Source: JAFLCL01 sp039809495 (GTDB lineage Bacteria > Myxococcota_A > Polyangia > Polyangiales > Sandaracinaceae). From it: DNA of 64,000 nt. The notes beneath the pieces were generated by a model, which was not told the DNA's origin, ran no database searches, and saw only the letters and a program-made list of their open reading frames with translations. Positions 32,575-41,956 of this stretch are shown here, one piece after another (within the stretch, counting starts at the first letter, position 1; every line of letters begins with the position of its first letter). The translations under genes were made by a program, and so were the position numbers. Location of the stretch: positions 1 to 64,000 of the forward strand of contig JBDHVC010000023.1 of assembly GCA_039809495.1 (NCBI GenBank). The letters run 5' to 3'.

Positions 32575-33873
32575 ATGGCATCGCGTGGCTTGCTTCGGGG
32601 CGCGCTCGCGCTCTCGACCTCGCTCGGGCTCCTCGCGGGCGGTTGCGCCGAGGGGCGCTCGACGCACGAGCGCACGAACGACGCGGGGCCCTCGATCGCG
32701 ATCGATGCGCGGGCGAGCGAGTGGCCCGACGCGCGCGCGAGCGGGCTCGACGCCGCGGGCGGAGACGCGGCGGGGGGCCTCGCCGACGCGGCGCGCCTCG
32801 ACGCAGCCCTGCCCGACGCCGCGGGCGCGTGCACCGACGGCACCCAGACGGGCTGCACGACGAGCTGCGGCTCGCTCGGCTCGGCGCGCTGCTCCGGCGG
32901 CACGTTCGGGGCCTGCGAGGCGCCGCGCGAGATCTGCAACGGCGTCGACGACGACTGCGACGGGAGGCCCGACCAGACCTTCGCCTGCGTGCTCGGCGCG
33001 AGCGAGGCCTGCGCGACGAGCTGCGGCTCGACGGGGGCGCGCGCGTGCGGCGCGGGCTGCGCCTGGAGCGACTGCGCGCCGCCCGAGGAGACGTGCAACG
33101 GCCGCGACGACGACTGCGACGGGAGGCCCGATCAGACGTTCGCCTGCGCCCTCGGCGCGAGCGGCTCGTGCACGACGAGCTGCGGCTCGACGGGGGCGCG
33201 CGCGTGCGGCGCGGGCTGCGCCTGGAGCGACTGCGCGCCGCCCGAGGAGACGTGCAACGGCGTCGACGACGACTGCGACGGGGTGAGCGACGAGGGCTTC
33301 CGCGCGCGGGTCGAGGTGACGAGCTACGGAGCGCTCGCCGCGCGCCACGCGCCCTGCAACGGCTCGTCACAGCGCTTCGGCGCCGACTGCAACGCCGCCA
33401 TCCATCGCTACTGCGGTGACGGCTGCACGACGAGCGGCTTCGGCCCCGTCGAGAACGAGGGCCCGAGCGCCTACGTGAGCTGCGTGATCGGCGAGGTGCG
33501 CACGACGACCTACGCGGCGCTCGCGACCTACCTCTCCGCCTGCGACGGGGGCGCGGGCCGCCGCAACAACCAGAACTGCAACGCCGCCATCCACCGCTAC
33601 TGCGCGGCGCAGGGCTTCACGAGCGGCTTCGGCCCCGTCGAGAACGAGGGCGGGAACGCCACCGTGACCTGCGTGCGGAGCGCCGAGGTGCGGCGCACGA
33701 GCTACACGGTCCTGCGCGGCTTCCTCGGCTCCTGCGACGGCTCGAGCGAGCGCTGGGGCATGAACTGCAACGCCGCGATCCATCGCTACTGCATGGCCGA
33801 GGGCTTCGCGAGCGGCTTCGGCCCCGTCGAGAACGACGGCGACACCGCCTACGTCACCTGCGTGAGGCCCTGA
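32575..33873 (+). CDS. Cys-rich lipoprotein with MopE-like motifs and three C-terminal repeats
   Basis: A 432-residue lipoprotein (lipobox LLAGGC, Cys 24). An Ala/Asp-rich linker leads to three copies of the myxobacterial MopE-like metal-binding motif (ICNGVDDDCDGRPDQTF, TCNGRDDDCDG, TCNGVDDDCDG), each preceded by CTTSCGS-type Cys clusters. The second half is three repeats of about 60 residues sharing CNAAIHRYC and SGFGPVENEG (at about 265-305, 325-365 and 387-427). The acidic Asp clusters suggest Ca2+ or Cu binding, and the Cys pairs suggest disulphides outside the cytoplasm. The repeat domain is not one I recognise. The start ATG has a weak ribosome-binding site. Confidence 0.78.
   Translation: MASRGLLRGALALSTSLGLLAGGCAEGRSTHERTNDAGPSIAIDARASEWPDARASGLDAAGGDAAGGLADAARLDAALPDAAGACTDGTQTGCTTSCGSLGSARCSGGTFGACEAPREICNGVDDDCDGRPDQTFACVLGASEACATSCGSTGARACGAGCAWSDCAPPEETCNGRDDDCDGRPDQTFACALGASGSCTTSCGSTGARACGAGCAWSDCAPPEETCNGVDDDCDGVSDEGFRARVEVTSYGALAARHAPCNGSSQRFGADCNAAIHRYCGDGCTTSGFGPVENEGPSAYVSCVIGEVRTTTYAALATYLSACDGGAGRRNNQNCNAAIHRYCAAQGFTSGFGPVENEGGNATVTCVRSAEVRRTSYTVLRGFLGSCDGSSERWGMNCNAAIHRYCMAEGFASGFGPVENDGDTAYVTCVRP
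33013..33260 (+). repeat. 159-bp tandem duplication within the lipoprotein gene
   Basis: A segment encoding SCGSTGARACGAGCAWSDCA and the following CNG-DDDCDG motif occurs twice, 159 bp apart and almost identical at the DNA level, which implies recent duplication of 53 codons. Confidence 0.85.
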
Positions 33874-33921
33874 GCGCCGCGCGCGGCCTCAGCCACCTCG
33901 GATCACGACGCGTCGCGGCGC
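33874..33921. terminator. Possible hairpin between convergent genes
   Basis: GCGCCGCG (33874-33881), directly after the lipoprotein stop, is the inverted complement of CGCGGCGC (33914-33921), just before the end of the converging crotonase gene. The 32-base loop is long and there is no U-tract, so this is a weak terminator candidate. Confidence 0.25.
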
Positions 33922-33925
33922 GCCG

Positions 33926-34624
33926 TCAGGCCCTCGGCACGCTGAGGCGCGCCATGTCGAGATCGATCGTCGCGCGGATGTAATTCACCGTCTTCTCGCG
34001 CTGGATCGTCTTCGTGAGCGCGTAGGCCTCCTTCGGGAGCGAAGCGAGGCGCCGCGCCTCGGCGAGCGCGCGCTCGGCGAGCTCGTCCTCGGGCACGACG
34101 GCGTCGACCCAGCCCGCCTCGAGCGCCTCGCTCGGCTCGAAGACCTGCGCGAAGAGGGTCGAGCGCGTGAAGAAGCGCCGCTCGACGCGGTCGCGGACGA
34201 GCTCCATGCCGAGCACGGGGAGCGGCATCCCGATCGCGACCTCGTTGAGCCCGACGCGGAACTTCCCCTCGGTGGCGAGCCGGACGTCGCCGGTCAAGAG
34301 GACGAGCGCGCCGCCTGCGAGCGCGTGCCCGGACGCCGCGACGACGAGGGGCTGTGGGTGGAGATAGAGCCGCAGGATCAGCTCACCGCCGCGCCGAACG
34401 AGGGCGCGCGCCGCGTCGAGCCCGGACATCATCGTCTTCAGATCGAAGCCGGCCGAGAGCACGCCAGGGCGCCCCGTGAGGACGAGCGCCTTCGCCTCCT
34501 TCGTCGCGCGATCGAGCGCCGCGTCCAGCTCCTCGATCAGCGCGTACGAGATCGCGTTGACCTTGCCATCGTCCATGCGGACGACGGCGACGTCGTCCTC
34601 GAGCGTGTAGTGCACCAGCGTCAT
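33926..34624 (-). CDS. Crotonase-fold protein (enoyl-CoA hydratase/isomerase family)
   Basis: A 232-residue cytosolic protein with the crotonase oxyanion segment (LSAGFDLKTM) and core (VAASGHALAGGALVLLTGD, FRVGLNEVAIGMPLPV). Only one of the two hydratase glutamates is visible: Glu in LNEVAIG is present, while the position in AGGALVLL is not acidic. The reaction may therefore be isomerase- or thioesterase-like rather than hydration. It is monocistronic. The substrate is unknown; it is separate from the fadIJ operon. Confidence 0.8.
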   Translation of the reverse strand: MTLVHYTLEDDVAVVRMDDGKVNAISYALIEELDAALDRATKEAKALVLTGRPGVLSAGFDLKTMMSGLDAARALVRRGGELILRLYLHPQPLVVAASGHALAGGALVLLTGDVRLATEGKFRVGLNEVAIGMPLPVLGMELVRDRVERRFFTRSTLFAQVFEPSEALEAGWVDAVVPEDELAERALAEARRLASLPKEAYALTKTIQREKTVNYIRATIDLDMARLSVPRA

Positions 34625-34708
34625 CTCGAGCGTCCTTTCGGGTGGGGAGCTCGACCTTAGCGGAGCTCGAGCGCCCAGCCCACGAAGAGCCGAGCGCGAG
34701 GCGCGCCG

Positions 34709-36178
34709 TCAGAAGCGCGCGCCGAGATCGAAGAGGTGCTCGACGTGGTAGCGGTCGTGGCTCGTGTCGATGTCGAGCTCGACGCTGTAGCCGATCGCGA
34801 TCGGGCCGAGCTCGACGTTCAGGACGAGTATCGGCCGGACGGCCCAGCGCTCGTACGCGCGCTGCTCGAGCCGGAGCGCCGCGATCCCGCCCTCGTCCAC
34901 GACGCGGCCGAGGCGCTGGTGCTGCTGGAGGTAGGTGACCGACGCGCCCGCGCCGAGCTCGAAGGTGAAGCCCATCCCGCGACCGAAGGACACGAGCTGC
35001 CGCCACGCGACGAAGGCGTCGCCGCGGTAGCGCTGATCGTAGAGGTGCAGAATGTCCGAGCCGACGGGATCGGTGCCGGCCTCGAGGTAGTGAAAGCGCG
35101 CGGCGAGGACGAACGCGTCGTACGCGTTCAGCCCGACGAGCCCATAGACGCCCATCGGCAAGCCCGGATCCTCGAAGGCCATCGCCACGCCGAGGCCGAA
35201 CGTGAGGCGGACACGCCCGGCGTAGGGCTGCTCGTCCGCGGCGCGCGAGACGAGGTCCCGGATGGCGACGCTCGAGGCCGCCACGTAGATGCGCTCACCC
35301 TGGCCGAGCGTCGCCACCGAGACGGCGCCGACGACGTCGCCGCGGCAGTCGAGGAGCGGGCCGCCGACGCTCCCCGACGCGAGCTGCGCGTCCGTGGAGA
35401 GCGAGCGCGGGCCGAGCGCGCTCACGACGCCCGACGAGAGCGACTGGGAGAAGAGCCCCTCGCCGCGGATCCCGAGGTCGACGCGGTCGCGCACGCTCAC
35501 CCACGGGTGGCCGAGGGCGACGATCGGCATCCCGACCGCGAGCCGCTCGGGCGGCGCGAGCGCGAGGGGCGAGACGTCGAGCGGGCTCTGGAGCGCGAGG
35601 AGCGCGAGGTCGTCGTCGGGCGCGGTGCCGACGACCCGCGCGCTCCGCGCGTTGCCCTCGACGTCGACCACCCGCACCTCGTGGCCGTCGCGCACGATCC
35701 GGAACGCCGTGACGACGTGGCTCGCGTCGAGCACGACGAAGCCCGAGCCGACGCGCGTGCCCGACTCGACGCGCACGACGGACGCGTTCGCGCGCTCGAA
35801 GGCGATCCTGCCGCACCCGCCCGGACCCACCGGGGCGAAGCGCCCCATCGCCGCGCGCGGATCCATCGGCCCGCCCCGGCGCATACCGGGCCCTCGGCCG
35901 AGGCCGAAGCGCGGACGCGACCCGGGCTCGCGCAGGCGGTAGCCCTCGCCCTCGTCCTCGCGCGCTCCCACGTCGTCGTCGCCCTCGTCGCTCGGCTCGC
36001 TCGCCTCGTCGCGCGCTCGCTCGTCGCGCGCCTGGGGCGTGGGCTCTTCGGCGCTCGCCGCGCCCGCGCTCGGTGGAGAGGCCGCGCCGCGGGGCTCGGG
36101 CGCTTGCGCCTGGGCGCTCAGCGTGAGCGCCGAGACCACGAGCGCGATGGACCAGGGGCTGGGATCGAGGGCGCGCAT
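34709..36178 (-). CDS. HtrA-like trypsin-fold pseudoprotease with C-terminal beta-barrel-like domain
   Basis: A 489-residue exported protein: signal peptide (SIALVVSALTLSAQAQA), an acidic/Pro linker, then a trypsin-2 fold at about 130-310. The fold is recognisable from GTRVGSGFVVLDASHVVTAF, APDDDLALLAL and STDAQLASGSVGGPLLD. In active HtrA enzymes the first segment ends TNxHV and the last is GNSGGPL. Here the His position reads Arg (TAFRIV) and the Ser position reads Val (GSVGGPL); only the Asp is kept. The last about 170 residues alternate in a barrel-like way (LTFGLGVAMAFEDPGL, FVLAARFHYLEAG, FTFELGAGASVTYL, IAIGYSVELDIDTS) and end in Phe, as outer-membrane proteins do. ATG 36178 has AAGGAG upstream. 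The likely role is binding or scaffolding. Confidence 0.7.
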   Translation of the reverse strand: MRALDPSPWSIALVVSALTLSAQAQAPEPRGAASPPSAGAASAEEPTPQARDERARDEASEPSDEGDDDVGAREDEGEGYRLREPGSRPRFGLGRGPGMRRGGPMDPRAAMGRFAPVGPGGCGRIAFERANASVVRVESGTRVGSGFVVLDASHVVTAFRIVRDGHEVRVVDVEGNARSARVVGTAPDDDLALLALQSPLDVSPLALAPPERLAVGMPIVALGHPWVSVRDRVDLGIRGEGLFSQSLSSGVVSALGPRSLSTDAQLASGSVGGPLLDCRGDVVGAVSVATLGQGERIYVAASSVAIRDLVSRAADEQPYAGRVRLTFGLGVAMAFEDPGLPMGVYGLVGLNAYDAFVLAARFHYLEAGTDPVGSDILHLYDQRYRGDAFVAWRQLVSFGRGMGFTFELGAGASVTYLQQHQRLGRVVDEGGIAALRLEQRAYERWAVRPILVLNVELGPIAIGYSVELDIDTSHDRYHVEHLFDLGARF

Positions 36179-36365
36179 CGCTCTGCTCCTTGGGTGTCGA
36201 GGAGCGCTCGCTATACGCCATCGGGGCGCGCCTGGCCGCCCGCCGGCTCGACCTTCGGAGAGGCGAGGAGCCCGCGCGATCGAGGGGGTCGGCCTCGCGC
36301 TCGCGCCGAGCGCGCCGTGGCGCGCGCTTCGCCGACGATGGGCGGTCGCTCTAAGCTCGAGCGCG

Positions 36366-37439
36366 ATGTCGCTCTTCTCCCCGCTCGCGCTGCGCCCCGG
36401 CGTCGTCGCGAAGAACCGCGTCTGGCTCGCCCCGCTCACGAACCAGCAGAGCCACGCGGACGGCACGCTCTCGGACGACGAGCTCCGCTTCCTCGCGATG
36501 CGCGCCGACGGCGGCTTCGGCCTCGTCGAGACCTGCGCGGCCTTCGTCTCCGAGGACGGAAAGGCCTGGCCCGGCGAGCTCGGCGTCCACGACGACCGGA
36601 TGATCCCTGGCCTCGCGCGCCTCGCGCGGCGCCTGCACGAGGGGGGCGCGCTCGCGAGCGCGCAGCTCTTCCACGGGGGCCTCCGCGCCGACCCGGCGGT
36701 GAGCGGCCTCCCGACGATCTCGGCGAGCGCCTACGCGGAGGCGGGTCGGCCGACCCCGCGCGCCGCGAGCGAGGAGGAGCTCGCCCGCGTCATCGAGGAC
36801 TTCGCCCGCGCCGCCGAGCGCTCTGCCGAGGCCGGCCTCGACGCGATCGAGCTCCACGGCGCGCACGGCTACCTCCTCTCGCAATTTCAGAGCGACGTCG
36901 TGAACCAGCGCGCCGATCGCTGGGGCGGCCCCCTCGAGCACCGCGCCCGCCTCATCCGCGAGGTCACCCGCGCCGTGCGCCGCCGCGCTCCCTCGCTCGT
37001 CCTCGCGGTGCGCCTCTCGCCCGAGTCCTACGGCCACACGCTCGGGCTCGAGCTCGACGAGACGATCCAGCTCGCGAGGTGGCTCGTCGAGGACGGCGCG
37101 GAGGTCATCCACCTCTCGCTCTGGCAGAGCGCGCGCAACACCACCAAGTACCCCGACACGCACGCGACCCCGCTCTTTCGCGCGGCGCTCGGTGATCGCG
37201 CGCGCATCGTCGTCGCGGGTCGCATCTGGACGCGCGAGGAGGCCGAGGCGCAGCTCGCCCTCGGCGCCGACGCCGTGGCGCTCGGCCTTTCGGCGATCGC
37301 CCACCACGACTGGCCGCGGAGGATCGAGCGGGGCGAGCTCGTCGAGCGGCCGCCCTTCTCGCCCGCGCACCTCGCGGCGCACGGCGCGTCGCCGGGGTTC
37401 GTGACCTACCTGAGAGGGTGGAAGAATTTCGTCGCGTGA
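36366..37439 (+). CDS. NADH:flavin oxidoreductase (old yellow enzyme family)
   Basis: A 357-residue FMN-dependent TIM-barrel enzyme. The FMN and substrate motifs are visible: KNRVWLAPLTNQQS near the N-terminus, SAQLFHGGLRAD, AIELHGAHGYLLSQFQSDVVN (split here as ELHGAHGYLLSQF and SDVVNQRADRWGG), LAVRLSPESYG, and the phosphate-binding IVVAGRIWTREEAEAQL and GADAVALGL. Such enzymes reduce activated C=C bonds or nitro groups with NAD(P)H. ATG 36366 begins the conserved LFSPLALRPG segment. It is transcribed away from the pseudoprotease, with a 187-bp shared upstream region. Confidence 0.92.
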   Translation: MSLFSPLALRPGVVAKNRVWLAPLTNQQSHADGTLSDDELRFLAMRADGGFGLVETCAAFVSEDGKAWPGELGVHDDRMIPGLARLARRLHEGGALASAQLFHGGLRADPAVSGLPTISASAYAEAGRPTPRAASEEELARVIEDFARAAERSAEAGLDAIELHGAHGYLLSQFQSDVVNQRADRWGGPLEHRARLIREVTRAVRRRAPSLVLAVRLSPESYGHTLGLELDETIQLARWLVEDGAEVIHLSLWQSARNTTKYPDTHATPLFRAALGDRARIVVAGRIWTREEAEAQLALGADAVALGLSAIAHHDWPRRIERGELVERPPFSPAHLAAHGASPGFVTYLRGWKNFVA

Positions 37440-37481
37440 CCGACGCAGAGGACGCGCGGCGACGATGATATCGTGCGTCGG

Positions 37482-37589
37482 ATGAAGCGTCCGCGCGTGG
37501 GGAGCGTCCGCTACGACCCCGTCCAGCTCTTCGGCATCGCCGCGCTGAACGCGCGCGTGCTCGCCGACGGACGGCCCTACTACGGATGA
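37482..37589 (+). CDS. Possible 35-residue peptide
   Basis: A short frame after the oxidoreductase encodes VRYDPVQLFGIAALNARVL and ends in PYYG. Third-position GC is high, but no ribosome-binding site or family is evident. It may be chance. Confidence 0.15.
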   Translation: MKRPRVGSVRYDPVQLFGIAALNARVLADGRPYYG

Positions 37590-37665
37590 CCACCGGCGCG
37601 CGGTCATCCGCGCGTGGAATCGCTCGCGCTCCCTGCCCGCGCTCGGGTAGGATCGCGGCGCCTCC

Positions 37666-40600
37666 GTGAGCAGCTCGGACACGCCCATCCCCGCGACCCT
37701 CGGCCGCTATCGTGTCGTGCGCCGCCTCGGCGCTGGCGGCATGGCCGAGGTGTTCCTGGCCAAGCACACCGGGGCGGAGTCGATCGAGAAGCTCCTCGTC
37801 GTCAAGCGCGTGCTCCCGACCTTCGCGCGGAGCGCGAAGTTCGTGTCGATGTTCGTCGACGAGGCGAAGCTCGCGATGCGCCTCAACCACCCGAACATCG
37901 TCCAGGTCTACGCCTTCGAGCAGGTCCGAGGGGAATTCCTGCTCGCGATGGAATTCGTCGACGGGCTCGACCTCGGGCGCCTGCTCTCGGCCGCGCGACG
38001 CAAGAACCGGCGGATCCCCTACGCGATCGCCGCGCTGATCGTCCTCGAGGTCGCGAAGGGGCTCGACTACGCGCACAACCGCAAGGACGAGTCCGGCGCG
38101 CCGATGGAGATCGTCCACCGCGACGTCTCGCCGCAGAACGTGCTCGTCTCGTACGACGGCGCGGTGAAGATCGCCGACTTCGGCATCGCTCGCGCGCGGA
38201 TGATCTCCGAGGAGACCGGGGTCATCAAAGGCAAGTTCAGCTACATGTCCCCCGAGCAGGCGCGCGGGCAGCGCGTCGATCGGCGCAGCGACGTCTACGC
38301 GCTCGGCGTGCTCCTCGCCGAGCTCCTGATGAACCGCTCGATGTACCCGGGCCTCGTCGGGATGGAGATCCTCGAGCAGGTGCGCGACGGCAAGACGACG
38401 AGCCCCCGCGCCGTGGACCCGGAGGTCCCCGAGGAGCTCGACGCGATCGCCGCGCGCGCGATGGCGCCCGATCGCGAGGAGCGCTACCAGACCTGTCGCT
38501 CCCTCGCCGGGGCGCTCTCGCGCTGGCTCCACTCCCAGGAGGAGCTCCACGACGCGGCGCAGCTCGAGGCCTTCCTCGGGGAGATCGCGCCTCGCGAGAT
38601 CACCCAGGCGGAGGTCGTCCCCGGGCGCGTGGGCGGGCCCGAGCTCGGCGCGCAGGTGACGCTCCTCTCGCACGCGAGCGGGCTCCCGGCCGCGAGCGGG
38701 CGCGAGCAGCGCGAGCGGCGCAACGTGGTCGTGGTCGCGGGCACCCTCCGGGGCGAGGGCAGCTCGGGCTCGGACGTCGAGACGAACGCGGACGGCGCGC
38801 CGCAAGCGATGCGCGTGCTCGAGGACATCGCGTTCAAGTACGACGCGGCGCTCGAGTGGCCCGACGCAGAGAAGAAGCGCGCGTTCCGGTTCGTGCTCGG
38901 CCTGACGCGCGCCTCGGCCGACGATCCGCTGCACGCCGCGCGCCTCGCGCTCGACGTCATCGACGCGCTCGAGGGGCTCAACGCGGACGCGATCACCCCG
39001 CTCGTCGCGGCCATCGGCCTCTCGCGCGGGCTCGTCGTCACGCTCCGGCGAGGCCAGGCGCGCGCGCGCTTCGAGCCGATCGGCAACGTCTTCGAGGTCG
39101 CCGCCGAGCTCGCCAACGCGGCGCAGCCCTCGGAGGTGCTGGTGAGCGGCGAGATCTTCCGCCTCGCGCGGCGCGTCTTCGCCTTCGAGGACGACGGCGT
39201 GCGCGCCGTGAAGGTCGCGAGCGACGAGGGCCCCCGCGCCCTGCGCGCCTATCGGCTCCGCGGCGCGCGGACGCGCGAGGAGCGCGCGAAGGAGGCCGCC
39301 GAGCTCGTCCGGCAGGTGGGCCTCGTCGGGCGCGCGAACGAGATCCAGGCGCTCGTCGAGAGCTACGGCGAGGTCGTCGCGCAGGGCAAGAGCCTCTTCC
39401 TCTCGGTGGTCGGCGAGATCGGCGTCGGGAAGACCGCCCTCGTCGCGGCCGCGATCAGCCGCTTCTCACCCGACCCCTCGCTGGTCCAGGTCGACTGCCC
39501 CTTCGGCGCGCAGGAGGTGCCCTACGCGGCGCTGAACGAGCTCCTGCGGGGCGCCTGGGGGATCGACGAGAGCGCGGGCCGCGACGAGATCAAGGCGCGC
39601 GTCCGCGAGCAGGTCCGACGCTTCGTGAAGAGCCCCGAGCGACGCGAGGCGGCGATCGAGGCGTTCGAGGCGGTGATGGCGCCCGAGGCCAACGGCGCCG
39701 ACGTGGGCGACCGGAGCCAGCGCCTGCTCCAGGCCGTCCGCGAGACGCTGATCGGCATCGCGCGGCGCAAGCCGACCGTGCTCTGGATCGACTCGGCGCA
39801 ATTCGCCGACGGACCGACGTCCGAGCTGCTCTCGCGGCTCTTCCTCCAGCCGATCGACGCGCCGCTCCTCGTGATCGTCTGCGCCCGCCCCGACGCGCGG
39901 GTCGACCCCATCCTGCGAGGGCTGCTCCGGATCGATCTCGAGGAGCTCGACGACGAGAACCGCCGCGCCCTCGTGACGGCGCACCTCGGCGGCGCGCACG
40001 TGCCGAGCGACGTGCTCACGACGATCGTGCAGCGCGCGGGCGGGAACCCCTTCTTCCTCAAGGAGCTGCTCGACGCGCTCCTCGAGCGCGGGGTGCTCCG
40101 CTTCGAGGAGAGCGAGGGGCGCAAGGTCGTCCGGCGCACGGGCGCGGCCTTCGCGCTGCCCTCGACGCTCGAGGACGTGATCGCGGCGCGCGTCGGCGAG
40201 CTCACCGACCGGGACCGCGCGACGCTCCGCTGGCTCGCGGTGATCGGCGGCGGCGTCACGCCGCTCGAGGTCTCCGACCTCATGGGCCTCGACGCGAGCG
40301 ACTCGCTCCAGGCGCTCGAGGATCGCGGCCTGCTCGTGCGGCGGCCGGGCGGCGGCATCGCGTTCCCCTCCGTCATCGTGCGGCAGGTCGCCTACGAGAC
40401 CATCGACGCGGACGATCGCGTGCGCCTGCACGACCGCGTCGCGCGCTACCTCTCGGGCCTCGACCCGAGGCCCGCGCCCGCGCGCGTCGCGCGCCACCTC
40501 GAGCTCGCCGGCGAGAGCGTGCTCGCCGCGCGCGCCTACCGCGAGGCGGGGCTCCTCGCGCGCTCGTCGTACTCGAACCGCGACGCGCTCCGCTTCTTCG

Positions 40601-41922
40601 CGCGAGCGCTCGCGCTCTTCCCCGACGCCTCCGCCGAGCGCTTCGAGCTCCACGAGCTGCGCGAGCAGATCCTCCGGGTGCTCTCGCTCCGGAGCGAGCA
40701 GCGGATCGAGCTCGAGGAGATGCGCGCCATCGCCGAGAAGAGCCGCGACCCGAGGCTCGTCGCCGTGGCCTACGCGCGCCTCGCGCGGCACGAGCTCGAC
40801 GCGGGTCGCGGCGCCGGCGTCGACGCGATGCTCCGCAAGGCGCTCGACGCGTCCATCTCCTCGGGCGATCGCGCGGCCGAGATCGAGGCGCTCCGCCTCC
40901 TCGGCCAGCTCCGCCGCGACCAGGGCGACACGACGGGCGCCGTCGAGGCCCTCGATCGCGCGCTGATCCGCGCCGGCAGCGATCCCGAGCACCTCGCCGC
41001 GCGCGGCCAGGCGCTCACCGAGCTCTCGAACCTGAAGTGGCGCGCGGGCAAGGTGGACGCGGCGATGGAGGCCGCGGCCGAAGGCATCGCGATCTTCCGG
41101 AGGCTCGGCCACAAGGGCTACCAGGCCCACGCGCTGAACGCGCTCGGCGTCGCGCTCCTCTCCCACGGCGCGTTCGAGGACGCGATCGCGTGCATCCGCG
41201 CGTCCGTCGTCTTCGATCGCCAGACGGGCGATCGCATCCACATCGGGCGCAAGGTCTCGAACATCGGGCAGATCTACGCGGAGCTCGGCGACGCGGCGCG
41301 CGCGAGGGAGCACATGGAGCGGGCGCTCCACGTCTTCGATCGCGCCGACGATCCCGGCAGCCGCACCGACACGCTCTCGGCGCTCGCCGAGCTCGCGATC
41401 GAGCAGACGAACGATCTCGCGCACGCCGCCGAGCTGCTCGATCGCGCCCGACGGATCGCCGAGCACCTCGACGATCCCTACGATCTCGCGCACGAGCGCA
41501 TCGTCCGCACGGAGCTGCTCCACGCGCGGGGCGAGATCGAGCGCGCCGAGCGCGTCGCGGCGGAGGGCGTCGAGCACGCGCGCGCCGCGGCCACCCTCGC
41601 GTACGAGCTGCTCGCGGCGGCGCTCCGGGCGCGCTGCCTCGCGGCGGGAGGGCGGCGAGAGGAGGCCGTCCAGCTCGCGACGCGCGTGCTCGCCGAGGTC
41701 GGCGTCCACGGCTCGATCGAGCGCGTCGAGCGCGTCCTCGCCCACGCGGCGCAGGCCCTCTTCGACGCGGGGGAGCCGTCGATGGCGCGCGACGCGGCCC
41801 AGAAGGCGCGCGAGGTGCTCGATCAGAGGCTCGTCCGCGTCCGTGACGAGGCGCTCCGCGTGCGGTACCTGGAGACGCCGGTCGCGCGGATCGTCCGCGC
41901 GCTCGAGGGCCCGCCCGCCTGA
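37666..41922 (+). CDS. Serine/threonine kinase fused to degenerate cyclase-like domain, AAA ATPase and TPR repeats
   Basis: A 1,418-residue soluble regulator. The kinase domain (about 12-285) is complete: GAGGMAEVFLA, VVKRVL, HRDVSPQNVL, DFGIAR, SPEQARG. Residues about 355-545 resemble a class III cyclase fold (PLVAAIGLSRGLVV, FEPIGNVFEVAAELANAA, SEVLVSGEIF). The metal aspartates and other catalytic residues are not visible, so it is probably a sensor or dimer module. A STAND/AAA-like ATPase follows (Walker A GEIGVGKTAL at about 583; Walker B-like PTVLWIDSAQFAD), with LLVIVCARPD and a winged-helix region. From about 930 to the end there are TPR repeats (ALNALGVALLSHGAFEDAI, NIGQIYAELGDAARAREHME). 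The start is GTG 37666. This PknK/LuxR-like layout is typical of myxobacteria. Confidence 0.9.
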   Translation: MSSSDTPIPATLGRYRVVRRLGAGGMAEVFLAKHTGAESIEKLLVVKRVLPTFARSAKFVSMFVDEAKLAMRLNHPNIVQVYAFEQVRGEFLLAMEFVDGLDLGRLLSAARRKNRRIPYAIAALIVLEVAKGLDYAHNRKDESGAPMEIVHRDVSPQNVLVSYDGAVKIADFGIARARMISEETGVIKGKFSYMSPEQARGQRVDRRSDVYALGVLLAELLMNRSMYPGLVGMEILEQVRDGKTTSPRAVDPEVPEELDAIAARAMAPDREERYQTCRSLAGALSRWLHSQEELHDAAQLEAFLGEIAPREITQAEVVPGRVGGPELGAQVTLLSHASGLPAASGREQRERRNVVVVAGTLRGEGSSGSDVETNADGAPQAMRVLEDIAFKYDAALEWPDAEKKRAFRFVLGLTRASADDPLHAARLALDVIDALEGLNADAITPLVAAIGLSRGLVVTLRRGQARARFEPIGNVFEVAAELANAAQPSEVLVSGEIFRLARRVFAFEDDGVRAVKVASDEGPRALRAYRLRGARTREERAKEAAELVRQVGLVGRANEIQALVESYGEVVAQGKSLFLSVVGEIGVGKTALVAAAISRFSPDPSLVQVDCPFGAQEVPYAALNELLRGAWGIDESAGRDEIKARVREQVRRFVKSPERREAAIEAFEAVMAPEANGADVGDRSQRLLQAVRETLIGIARRKPTVLWIDSAQFADGPTSELLSRLFLQPIDAPLLVIVCARPDARVDPILRGLLRIDLEELDDENRRALVTAHLGGAHVPSDVLTTIVQRAGGNPFFLKELLDALLERGVLRFEESEGRKVVRRTGAAFALPSTLEDVIAARVGELTDRDRATLRWLAVIGGGVTPLEVSDLMGLDASDSLQALEDRGLLVRRPGGGIAFPSVIVRQVAYETIDADDRVRLHDRVARYLSGLDPRPAPARVARHLELAGESVLAARAYREAGLLARSSYSNRDALRFFARALALFPDASAERFELHELREQILRVLSLRSEQRIELEEMRAIAEKSRDPRLVAVAYARLARHELDAGRGAGVDAMLRKALDASISSGDRAAEIEALRLLGQLRRDQGDTTGAVEALDRALIRAGSDPEHLAARGQALTELSNLKWRAGKVDAAMEAAAEGIAIFRRLGHKGYQAHALNALGVALLSHGAFEDAIACIRASVVFDRQTGDRIHIGRKVSNIGQIYAELGDAARAREHMERALHVFDRADDPGSRTDTLSALAELAIEQTNDLAHAAELLDRARRIAEHLDDPYDLAHERIVRTELLHARGEIERAERVAAEGVEHARAAATLAYELLAAALRARCLAAGGRREEAVQLATRVLAEVGVHGSIERVERVLAHAAQALFDAGEPSMARDAAQKAREVLDQRLVRVRDEALRVRYLETPVARIVRALEGPPA

Positions 41923-41956
41923 GCCGAGCCGCTCGAGGACCCAGCACCGAGGAGAC

